Shown here: one piece after another, positions 25,499 through 34,943 of the stretch | Position numbering within the stretch: position 1 is the stretch's first letter | Layout: every line of letters begins with the position of its first letter | NCBI GenBank assembly: GCA_012845835.1 | Contig: JABAKD010000025.1 | Coordinates: forward strand, 31,090,001-31,154,000 | Length of the DNA: 64,000 bases | Reading direction: 5' to 3' | DNA from: Undaria pinnatifida | Lineage: Eukaryota; Sar; Phaeophyceae; Laminariales; Alariaceae | Notes under the pieces: generated by a model | What the model was told of the DNA's origin: nothing | Database searches by the model: none | Seen by the model: only the letters and a program-made list of their open reading frames with translations | Program-made: the position numbers and the translations under genes

Positions 25499-26770
25499 CA
25501 TGGGGGACACCGATTCGAGTGAAGCCTTGGGGGAGCAGCGGCAGGATTGCACCCGCCATTTTGGAGCAGCTGGCAGACTTCCAGAGGAGAGCGGTTCTCC
25601 TGGAAGGAGCCTGAGGTACGCTATGCCCGAGCTTTTAACCCTTCGCTTGCGCCTGTTGTGGGAGGCCGGGCCCACCCGGGCGGGTATTCAGGTAGCAACC
25701 GGCCCCATACGTTTTACAGTAAGAGGGACACGTGTCTCATCTGGAACAAGAAATTCACATCGTTTACGAGCATGAAAGGATGTAGGGATGCCTATAACGA
25801 GACGCCCAGCCCTGTAAAAATAGCGGATGACACCTTCACTCATGAGGACTTGCTGTTGAGGCACTCGGCTTCGACAATCGTTCATGGTAGAATTGTTTGA
25901 GAGTTTCATCTAAAAGCTTTGGACTCTGACCCCCGTGTTCGACCCGGATGCTAGAGACCAAGTCACCTAGCGGAGCATGGAAAGTCATGACTGACTGCTA
26001 TGCTCCGAAGTCGAAAATGAAAAAACGCAGGGTAGTTTGACTCCATCTCAATGGTAGAGGGTGAAGACCATGTAGAATACTTGAGCCGCGTCGACAAGAG
26101 AGGGCAAAAGCTTGTAATGCCATGGGGAACTAAAGATGATGATGACGTGAATGTGCATATAATCCAAACCCTGAGAGCGTCCTACGACGTGGAGAAAAAT
26201 ATCCTGTTGTCCAGCCCTGGCCTGACTCGTTCCAATAACGAAGAGGTGGTCAGAAACGCGTTCATGTCACACAAGCAGAATTTTGGCAAGGGTAAGGGTC
26301 AGACGAAGCACATGTTCTCTACGCTGGCAGTGCTCAACCAGACGGTGCAGGCGGCAACGGCATGGGGAGGGACTCAAAAGGGAAACAGAAAAATAGACAA
26401 GAAACAGAAAAGCAGTAAAACAGCAGGTGCCGCAGCAGTCGCAACAGCAACAGCAGCAGCAGCAGCAGCCTCAGCCGCCGCACCAGCAGCAGCAGCGGCA
26501 GCATCAAAGTGGTGGTTGCGGTGTAGTGGACACAACCAGCCGTTTAGATCCGGTATACGGGCAGTGGCTTTGGGATGACTCAAGGTTGGCTCCTTTTGGA
26601 AATACTGGTGATGTACCCCCGATTGATACGTACCAGTTCACCTTCGCCTGGTGCGCAAACCACCGAGACTCCCGCCACCGGCAGGATCGGGACCGCCACG
26701 TAGAGGTACCCCGATAGCTCCCCGGTTATTTTTCAAGTGTCAGCATCCGAGGCATTATGCCGCTCAATGC
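25499..26770 (+). pseudogene. Copia gag relic
   Basis: Reading the plus strand across several frames gives the layout of a copia Gag (UBN2-like fold): WNKKFTSFTSMKGC, then ADDTFTHEDLLLRHSAS, ALDSDPRVR, SMVEGEDHVEYLSRVDK, DDDDVNVHIIQTL and YDVEKNILLSSPG. The end carries the zinc knuckle as FFKCQHPRHYAAQC near 26723-26770, where the first of the normal C-x2-C cysteines is Phe. A glutamine/alanine-coding CAG/GCA run lies at 26427-26505. Gag would package the RNA in virus-like particles. Stops (for example the TGA after GRIV near 25898) and frameshifts make it non-functional. Confidence 0.8.
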
Positions 26771-27492
26771 ACTGCACACGCACACGCACACGTCGCACAA
26801 AATTACACACCTAGCTCAGGTTATTTCGGCGTGCACGCTGCATCGTTTAATCCCCCCTCAGCATCATACGACGGAAACTGGCAGACCGGAGCATACCCTG
26901 AGCAATATAGAGTTTGTGGCTACGCTCCGACTAGATATGCTCCGCAGCACGCTGCCGCAGCAGCAGCACCATACGCCCCCTCGACTGTCTACTCCCCGTA
27001 CGACTCTAAAGGGGCAGCGGAATCCATGCATAGCAGTAGCACGTCTGACGACCCAAACGTTCTCACCGCGCAGACTGCTCAACCAATCCAATACACCTCC
27101 AAAATGAAGGAAACGCCTCGTGACCTTTCTGGGGGTAGCGTTAGAGATGAGTGGGTTGCCGACTCTGCTGCTTCGTATCACGTCACGGGGGACCCCACAG
27201 GAATGTTTGACTGCAAGCCTCCTCTAGTAGGTAAGGAAAAGTTGGTGATATGACGATAATGGGCGTCGAGTGCTTTGGCAAGCTGTGTCTGCAGCTGCAC
27301 TGTCAGGGTGGTGACACGCTTGTACGACTCAAGAACGTGACGTACGTGCCTGGAGTCCAGTTTAACTTGTTCTCATTGCACGCTGTGATGTCAAAGTGCC
27401 GTGGGACCATCGACAACAATGCGGTTCACATGATTTGGGAGAGTGTTCCGTTCGTGCGCAGAGAGACTGGCTCAATACTGCTCCGTAACTAG
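26771..27492 (+). pseudogene. Copia protease relic, active site changed
   Basis: An acidic Pro/Ser/Ala/Tyr-rich linker leads into the aspartic protease. The active site reads VADSAASYHVTGD (27161-27169 for D-S-A), where the family has D-S/T-G. The later segment has NVTYVPGVQFNLFSLHAVM, typical of the second half of copia proteases. The two halves lie in different frames, joined by a frameshift near 27250. Protease normally cuts the Gag-Pol precursor; both the Gly to Ala change and the frameshift argue against activity. Confidence 0.78.
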
Positions 27493-27540
27493 GATACCGC
27501 CTCCCCCCATGGCTAACGCAGTATAGGTCCCTGGCAAGCA

Positions 27541-28420
27541 GCAAAAGATCGATCTTAAAGATCTGCACATTGCGCTAGCCCACTCACATGCTGAAACCCT
27601 ACGCAAGACGGCGCGTCATCATGGTGTGGAAGTGGTAGTAGAGTTGATCCCTCGTGCTTGGTGTTTCGAAACCAAGGGGAGGAGGATGCCTGTCCCAAGA
27701 TCTACCAACAGTCGCTTGACCAAACCCTTTGAGCTTCAATTTGTAGACCTGCCCAAAAAGCACGCCGCGTAGTCTGGTGATCACCCCTATCTAAGGATGG
27801 TTGTGGAGGATATTTCTCGGTTTGGATGGACTTACTTCCTCAAAGAGAAGTCCGACGTGCCCGCGGTTTTCGCTGGTTTTCTGGCTGACATTCGGGCACA
27901 GGGCACCCCATCCATTGCGGAATGACTGCGCTCGGACAGCGATACGGAATTCACCAACGGTGAGTTCGTGACGCTGCTGACCCACAACCGTATTCGCCGA
28001 GAATACACGCCAGTAGACACTCCAAAGTACGACGGCGTGGTCAAGCGCAATATTCCCCTAGTCTTAGAGGCCGCGATGGCGTCCTGCCTGGAGGCCCCCC
28101 GTCTAGGTTCGGCGTTGTGCCTCTGCCGCCGACAAGGCCTCTGTGGGCGGAAGCGTGCGTGCACGCGATTGATGCCATCAACGTGTCGGCGAAGGTGAGC
28201 GACAAGCCGGACATATTGTTGCCTTCCCAAAAGCTGTACGAGAGGGCTCCACTCCCGCGACTTCTTTCATTTCTCAAGCCTGGCTTTCACCATTTGAAGC
28301 GGGCGCTGAAACCTGAGATGAAGGCACAGGCATGCTTTTCTTTTACAGCGGCATCCACCACCCGAGGGACTGTTGCTAGGTGTTGCTTCTGTCCGGCCGC
28401 CGGTCGAACACCCGCCACGT
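27541..28420 (+). pseudogene. Copia integrase relic, catalytic Glu lost
   Basis: It starts with the pre-integrase zinc region (DLHIALAHSHAETLRKTARH), followed by RRMPVPRSTNSRLTKPFEL and the catalytic core. The first Asp is in FVDLPKK (27746-27748) and the second in LRSDSDTEFTNGEF (27935-27937). The third acidic residue, expected in GVVERN, is Lys (AAG, 28043-28045). The tail LWAEACVHAIDAINVS and FLKPGFHHLKRALKPEMKA is typical of the copia class. Stop codons interrupt it after KKHA and before LRSDS. Integrase would insert the cDNA into the genome. Confidence 0.82.
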
Positions 28421-28554
28421 GACTTGGGAGCATCCGCGGGAAGCCTTTGCTAGAATACTGTCTGCGGCATGGGGCAGGGACACCCCGTCACCTGGGCCGA
28501 GATTGTCAGAGGTGCAGATGCCCCTGGAAGGCGGGGAGGAACGGTATGAGCCGG

Positions 28555-28870
28555 CACTGGTGGTGTCAAGGACATCACCGGTGCCGGCACATCCATCATC
28601 GGTCACATCAAGGACGTTACCGGATCCGTCAACGGTCACGTCAAGGGCGTCACCGTTGCCGTCACAACCGTCAACGGTGCCGTTAACGACGTCACCGGCG
28701 ACGTCACAGCCGTCACCGGTGCCGCCCAGGGCGCCACCGAAGTCGGCACAGACGTCACTGGTGTGGACGTCAAGGGCGTCACCGGGGCCGGCACAGCCGT
28801 CGCTGGTGCCGTCAAGGGTGTCACCAGGCCTGGCACAGCCGACGCAGTCACTGTCGCCGCTGTCACACCA
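28555..28870 (+). repeat. 42-bp minisatellite in the variable part of copia pol
   Basis: About seven diverged units of 42 bases encode 14-residue repeats of the type VTSRxSPxPxQPSx in the frame 28380-28916. It lies in the linker between integrase and reverse transcriptase, a part that varies strongly in length among copia elements. A second frame is also open and Gly/Val/Thr-rich. Confidence 0.7.
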
Positions 28871-29199
28871 GGAACAGCACGAGCACCCGACTCTTAATCA
28901 TCAACTCCCCCGATGACTGATGGACTACTTTTCAGGAGTTGGTGATGGTGGCGAGCCACAACAACTGGGGCGCACGCGGGCGCAGACTGCTCGCAACCAG
29001 GCAGGAAAGGACAGACCGCAGACTGTAAATGACGGTGTAGCTCAGCTACGACGCAGGACGCACCAGGGAGCAAACCGCGCGCTATCAGGGGGGTATGCAA
29101 CATGGACTTTTGTCTTTAATGGCTGCGCAGGAGGGTAATGTTCATGTACTGGGCCATCAAGCCCCACCTCACTAGAGCCAACCCCTACCCTCGCGCCCG

Positions 29200-30095
29200 G
29201 TGAGTGAGCTCTTGACGCCGAACTCGTACTCGGAAGCGCTCACCGACGAATATTCCGATCCCTTGATTCAGACCATCGAGAAAGAATATGGTGGCCTGGA
29301 GAACGCGGGTATATTCGGTGTGATCCAGCAAACAAAGTTCCTGAATGTTCTTTCGGTGAAGTGGGTGTACCGTTGGAAATCGAATGAGATTGGTTTTGCG
29401 ACCAGGGCTAAGGCGAGGTTGATAGTGAGGGGCCCGGGCAGCGTGAAGGTATCGATTTCTTCGAGGTATTTGCCCCGACGCCTTCGACGCCCTGCATCCA
29501 TTTGTTGGGTGCCATCGATTACGAATTGGATTTTGATCTTTGTCATTTTGACGCATAGCAGGCTTTTGATCAGTCAAACCTAGACGAAGTTGATTTTATG
29601 CGGTTGCCCCGGGGTTGTAGTGAGGTGTCTGGTAAGGTAGTACGCTTGAGCCTCAGTCTTTACAACTTGAAACAAGCGTCGAGGTCGTGGCACAACCACT
29701 AGTTATCGCACATGAAGAGTCTTGGTTTTGAGCAGAGTCTAGCAGGCGCGTGTGTCTTCCGCGTGGTCGAGCCTGGAACTGTATCCATAGTAACAGTATT
29801 TCTTGTGGACCATCTCTTCTCAGTAGGACGCAAGGGTAGATGCGACCAATTTGCGAAGAGTTGAACCGCCTAGTGCCGATTAACAACCTTGGCGAGCTAA
29901 GGTGGTATCCTGGCTGCCGGTGTTTTAGAGATTGTGATTCTGGCACTTTGACGATCTCGCAGCAAGCTTTCGCTGAAACACAGCCTTGAAGTTCGGGTGT
30001 GTTCGGGTAGGAAAAACCCGCTTGAAAATAGCCATAAACTCGAATAGTTCGATACGACGGAACCCGACGGTGACTGGCCGTTTCGCGAAGCGTGC
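29200..30095 (+). pseudogene. Copia reverse transcriptase relic, VDD motif changed
   Basis: Conserved parts of the RVT_2-type polymerase can be read: NVLSVKWVYRWKSNEIGF with TRAKARLIVRG, then the FFEVFAPTPSTPC part, CHFDA, AFDQSNLDEVDFMRLPRGC, SLYNLKQASRSWH and FLVDHLFSVG. The last is the catalytic region, where the family has V-D-D and this copy has V-D-H (CAT at 29811-29813). NNLGELRWYPGC, CDSGTLTISQQAFAE and the SHKLEEFD-like connection follow in shifted frames. The enzyme would copy element RNA into cDNA. Frameshifts near 29440 and stops at 29701 and later break it. Confidence 0.82.
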
Positions 30096-30735
30096 TTGAT
30101 GTGGCTTGCCAATCAGACACGTACGGATGTCGCGAACGCAGTGACAGCGGTAGCCAGGTACACCAACTCGCCCAGGGAGATACACTGGAAAACGGCGATT
30201 GGCATTTTAGGGTTTGTTTTTTTCGCGAATAATTTTGGCATTACTTTTCAGAGAGGCAGTGGACTGGGGCTGGTTGCATATGCGGATGCAGACTACACCA
30301 ACAAGGCCATTTATAGGAGGTCGGTTTCTGGTGGAGTTGTCATGTGCGCAGAGGCATGCGTGTGCTTGTTTTCGAGGACACAAAAGTGCGTGACGCTTTC
30401 GACCACAGAAGCCGAGTACGTAGCACTGGCAGACACCATCAAAGAGGTGATTTTCTTGGGGTACGTGTGGAGTTTTATTTTGATTGGTCTTGGTTCTGCA
30501 TGCATCACGGTTTTTTGAGGGCAACAAGGGGGCAAGGCACCTGGCTCATCACCTGATGCCCGCGTCTAATTCAAAACACATCGACGTTAGGCACCACTTC
30601 CTACGAGAGGTTGTATTCAGGGGAGAGTTCGACATTATCGCCGAAGAGTCTGAGCAGCAGCACGCAGACTCCTTGACGAAGGCACTCGCCGGTCCAGTTT
30701 TTCGTTTTCACTGGGATTTTGTGATGGACATTTGA
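30096..30735 (+). pseudogene. Copia RNase H relic
   Basis: The best preserved part of the element. It shows MWLANQTRTDVANAVTAVAR, GITFQRGSGLGLVAYADADY, RRSVSGGVVMC, FSRTQKCVTLSTTEAEYVAL and, after a frameshift near 30510, GNKGARHLAHHLMP, SNSKHIDVRHHFLREVVF, ESEQQHADSLTKALAG and FRFHWDFVMDI with stop at 30733-30735. The acidic catalytic residues in YADADY and TEAEY are kept. It would degrade the RNA strand during reverse transcription. The end near 30735 is followed by non-coding DNA up to the 3' LTR. Confidence 0.85.
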
Positions 30736-31669
30736 TTTTGGGAGAATGGTAGAATAACTCATGATTTAGTGCGCTAAGGTCGTTATTTCTACTGTTTGAC
30801 AAATAAGTATGAGATTTTGGGACTTGGGGACGTCAACGGTTTTTTGTAAACTACTCGGGGTCGTCCCTGCGTAATCAGTCTATGGTTTTCTCATCTAGCC
30901 CGTAATGAGACCCAGCTGAACCAAATCGTTTAAGTCTTATCCTGCTAGAAAGGAGGGGTCACGCCCACCTGTTACGGCATGTGCGGGGTAGGGTTCGTCT
31001 GACCACCCAAGTGGACTATGGCTCGTAAAGTAGGAAAAAGGTCTCAAACTCGACGAGTTCGATACGTCTGAACCCGAGGGCCACTAAGTTTTTCGCGAGC
31101 TGATCTTAGTTGTTTCATGAGGGATTATTTTGCTTATATTTGCTAGATTTGGTACTTTTAAGAGTGCATGGTATTTAGGGAGGCAAGTAACTGTTTGAAA
31201 TAATACATTTTTACGATTGCGTTGTCTAGTATGACATTAGTTTGCTCTGGATTTGAGCATTTGGAATCTGAATGGGTTTTCAGTATGAACCCAGCCGGGA
31301 GGCATTTGTCTAATTCGAAAGTGATTTTGAGACTGCTGTTTGATCACACTTGTTGGTATCCCTATTATATATATGGAGCTGACAACCATTATATAAGGAA
31401 GGCCGAGTGCTGCTTATATGGACGATGTTTGAGTTTTGGGATTTTGGAGTTTGGGCTTCAGATTCAAGCTTTCGGTCCATGGATTTCGGATTCGAGTTTT
31501 CGTTTTTGGACTTTGGTTTTCATGCTTTAGACCTTAGATTCGTGAAGATTGATGTTGGATATTGTCCTTGAATTAAATATATATATAGATTTAGGATTAG
31601 TTTTCAAGGACTATGGTGCTGCAGTTTTTTTTCTGGTCACAGTATTACTGGGAGGATATTTGATTAACC
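30736..31669. other. Non-coding 3' part of the copia element
   Basis: T-rich and purine/pyrimidine-skewed, with no gene. At 31038-31105 it repeats in diverged form a piece of the pol sequence near 30025-30095 (the segment coding KLEEFDTTEP), so a fragment of another copia copy or a local duplication is embedded here. Confidence 0.5.
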
Positions 31670-31924
31670 GACCCAGGCTACGGTAGGGGGGTCCCTTTTG
31701 GGGCCTTTTATTTCAGTGGCTAGGGGTCACTCGCCTTTGTTGTGTTGCGATCTTACGCCTTCTTTGTGTCTTATATTGACGAAATCAATCCGCAATGCAA
31801 AGGTAATATAAGCTGCTCCAAAACAACTGCCTAAACCAGTTTCTTCCGTGAGGTACAGAGTCAATCGTGCGAGTGGCTCAAACACACCAGTGAAAACGGG
31901 GGTACCCCCCCTACCGCCTTGGTC
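31670..31924. mobile_element. MITE-like element copy 3, nested in copia
   Basis: Complete copy with left terminal repeat GACCCAGGCTACGGTAGGGG and right end CCCCCCTACCGCCTTGGTC. It lies between RNase H and the 3' LTR of the copia element, so it inserted after, or travelled with, that element. The flanks give no convincing target duplication. The interior retains GACGAAATCAATCCGCAATG and the CACTCGC block of the family. Confidence 0.83.
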
Positions 31925-32006
31925 GACAGTACTTTTCATTGAATAGTTTTACTCTGATGAAATGCCAGTTTAGTATCATACCGTGTCATTTACGAGGCAG
32001 CGAGGC

Positions 32007-32192
32007 TGTTGGTTTTATGCTTGGATATGATGCGGATATGATGACGGATAAAGTAATGTAGGAGTTAACAGTGATAGGTTGGCGACATACCGGCGGGATA
32101 TCGGGATGGTGGAAATAATCCATCTATTTAGCAGCCTTTTCTTCCTGGCGAGCGCATTCCACGTTGCGCCTTGGCTAGGAGCAGCTTAATAT
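32007..32192 (+). repeat. Copia 3' LTR, first part
   Basis: It begins TGTTGGTTTTATGCTTGGAT and matches the 5' LTR up to CTAGGAGCAGCTTAATA, where the match stops at the start of the G-run element. The rest of the LTR resumes near 34849. Confidence 0.8.
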
Positions 32193-34848
32193 AATATAAA
32201 AAATGAAAATACAATCCAGCTGTGAGATAGAATAGTTTGTCGAAACTCATTTTTGCAAGCTGTGTGTGATACTCCGATCGCGCGTATTACGTGTTGTGTA
32301 TCCTCATCAAGGATATAGGTCGGCGACTCCCCTTGCAACTACAGTGTAGCTATCAAGGTCAACAGAGTGATGTTAAGCAGCTTGCTTGCGGAAACTATAA
32401 AACCCGTTTCTGAGGGGGACAAAATCTGACAGCTGTGGTAGGAAATGCATCAGTTCATCAAGTGAATACTGTAAGTCGAATATCCGGTAAGGGGACAGCG
32501 GAGTTTTGAAACTTGTGGAGGCCTGATTTTTTTCATCAAAAGGGAGCGGGGTTGGAGGGGGAAGGGAAAGGGAACGGGGGAGGGGGGCGGGAGGTCGGGG
32601 GGGGGGGGGGGGGGGAAGCTCAATTTGTGCTTGGAAACTATCATGGGGCGCGGGGGGGGATGGGAAGGGTTGAGGCGGGGGTGCGGCGGGTGGGGCAGCT
32701 CAATATCTGTCCGTAGAAACCATAATTTCTTTCAAGTGGATAAATGAGACGGTTTATGATAGAATGCACCAGTTTATCATGTATATCATGTAAGTCGTAC
32801 AATCGGTGAGTAGAGGGCGGAGTGCTCGCGGGGGTGGGCGTGGGATGGGGTGGGGGAAGTGGGGAGGTTGGGGGTGGGGGAGGGGGGCGGGGGACGGGTG
32901 GGAAGGGCTTTAGGTGGCATAGATGTAGGTGCTTGCTATACGTGTGGTGCTAGGTGTAGGCGATGGTGCGGGTAATGGGGAAGGAAGGGGCGTTCGGGGC
33001 GGGGGGGGGGGGGCGGGGGCGGGTGGGGAGAAAAGCAGCGGTATGGATGGCTCTAGAAAGATAATGAGGTGATATCCAGTGCGTGAGGTGTATATTACTC
33101 CGGCGGATTTCGATGTTAGGTGGGGCGTTTGAGAAAGGATGAATGAGAAAAAAATAAAAAAAAGGGAGGGAGGGAGGGGGGGAAGGGTTTTTAGGAGGTT
33201 TAGGTCACTTTTCATTTTGTAATACATCTGGCTGTGAAATCAAAGATGTGTAGGGGCTTGTTATACGTGTGGTGCTAGGTTTAGGCGATCGTGCGGGTTG
33301 TGGGAAAGGAGGGGGCGTTAGAGGGGGGAAGTTGAGGGGTGGGCGGGGGGAAGAAGGAGGGCGGGGGGAGAGAGCTCAATTTGTGCGTAGAAACTATCAT
33401 GGAGGGTGGGGGGGGGGGGGGGGGGGGGGGTTGGGGCGGGGGTGCGGCGGGTGGGGCAGCTCAGTCTGTGCGTGGAAACTACACATTCTTTTGAGGGTAT
33501 CAATGTGACGGTTTTGATAGAAAGCACCAGTTTATATGTTCATCCTGTAAGTCGTACAATCGGCGAGTAGAGGGTGGAGTGCTCGAGGGGGTGGGCGTGG
33601 GATTGGGTGAAGGAAGCGGAGAGGTTGGGGAGGGGGGCGGGGGGGGGTAGGTGGGTGCGGAGGGCTTTAAGTGGCATTGATGTAGGGGCTTGCTATACGT
33701 GTGGTGCTAGGTGTAGGCGACGGTGCGGGTAATGGGGAAGCAGGGGGCGTTCGGGGCGGAGAGGGGGGGCGGGGGTGGGAGGGGGAAAAAGCAGCGGTAT
33801 GGATGGCTCTAGAAAGATAATGAGGTGATATCCAGCGCGTGAAGTGTTAATTACTCTGGCGGATTTTGATGTTAGGTAGGGCGTTTGAGCATAGAAGAGC
33901 GAGACAAAAATCAAAAAAGAAGAGAGAGGGCGGGAGGGGGGTGGGGGGGGGAACGGTTTTCAGGAGGTTTAGGATACTTTTAATAATGTAATACATCCGG
34001 CTGTGAGGTCAAAAATATGTATGGGCTTGTTGTATGCGTGGTGCTAGGTCAAGGCGATCGTGCGGGTGGTGGGAAAGAAGGGGGCGTTAGAGGGGGGGAG
34101 TTGAGGGGTTGGGGGGGGAAGAATGAAAACTAAGTCATGAATGCGTAGAAAGAATATGACGTGATATCAACTGCGCAGAGGAGTTTATTACTTTGGCCCA
34201 CTTCGATTTTATGTGGGGCGTTAAAACCAACTGGGCGTATGGACTGTATAGTCTAAAAGTTTTGTTTTTCTCCACTATGATGGTTAGTGTTGTTGGTATT
34301 ATACTTTAGGTGGGGAATTTTGAACTAGATCTAACGTCATATCTATGTCATAAATTTATTACTGTAGTTTCCACTATAGTCTACTGCTCTATCATATGTA
34401 TGGTAGGTGGTTTGTTTTGTTTTCCCCCCCCGCTCTAATATCGGGAGGAGTACGAATACATAGCATTATTACTAGTTGTCTAATATTTTAATAATAAAGC
34501 ATTCGGGAGTAAAAGTCGGCTACTCCCAACCCCCCGCCCACAAAAACCCAAAAAGGACTCTCTGGGACTCGAACTCACAGATCCAAATCGACACGCTGTA
34601 ACTCGAACCAAAAAAAAAAAAAAAAAACAGACGTCAACTGTGAGTTCGACCAATTTCCAGTCAATACTCTTCTTTTCGAGCTGCTTGTTGGTACTTACTT
34701 GTCATATACCATATGGACATTTATTAAAAATATTTCAAGGACGTCAGCCGTGAGTTCGACGAATTTCGAGTCAAAACTTATTTTTGCAAGCTGCGTTGTT
34801 GGTACTTGTAATACACTATGTGGGTGAATATTTTATTGGGAGGTGGTT
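32193..34848 (+). mobile_element. G/C-run element, plus orientation, inserted in the copia 3' LTR
   Basis: It begins with the AT-rich start and end signature (CCAGCTGTGAGATAG, TTTCGTCGAAACTCAT, GCAAGCTGTGTGTGATACTC), followed by TGCAACTACAGTGTAGCTAT, AACCCGTTTCTGAGGGGGAC and many G-runs. At least three internal sub-units repeat GCTTGTTATACGTGTGGTGC or close variants, GGATGGCTCTAGAAAGATAA and GTGATATCCAG (32927-33230, 33247-33540, 33683-34015). Two diverged copies of the end signature (34631-34707 and 34740-34818) sit at its right side. The plus strand is strongly G-skewed, with some runs over 15 bases. No protein is encoded. Confidence 0.78.
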
Positions 34849-34943
34849 TTTGTACTATTTTACTAGTCTTCATACCGGTGACTTCACTACCCCACTACTG
34901 CCAGCTCAGCGGGTATGCCTTCTACGCTTCATAGGGATCAACA
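34849..34943 (+). repeat. Copia 3' LTR, second part
   Basis: TTGTACTATTTTACTAG followed by CTTCATACCGGTGACTTC, CTACCCCACTACTGCCAGCT and ATAGGGATCAACA resume the match to the 5' LTR (25285-25385) after the 2.65-kb insertion. Confidence 0.78.

Larger units (their letters stand above)
25098..34943 (+). mobile_element. Ty1/copia LTR retrotransposon, decayed, with nested insertions
   Basis: Order on the plus strand: 5' LTR 25098-25385, gag, protease, integrase, reverse transcriptase, RNase H (ending 30735), a non-coding 3' part holding a MITE (31670-31924), then a 3' LTR that starts at 32007 and is split by a G-run element (32193-34848) before ending at 34943. Integrase before reverse transcriptase is diagnostic of the copia class. 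Every open part carries stops or frameshifts, and catalytic residues are changed in three enzymes, so the copy cannot move on its own. No matching target duplication is visible at the ends I chose. Confidence 0.88.

Noticed and set aside
28636-28866. Thr/Val/Pro-rich minus-strand frame
   Set aside because: Antisense shadow of the 42-bp minisatellite in copia pol.
34556-34630. Possible tRNA on the minus strand (GAGTTCGAGTCCC followed by a T-run)
   Set aside because: No 5' acceptor half pairing with the 3' end is present within tRNA length.
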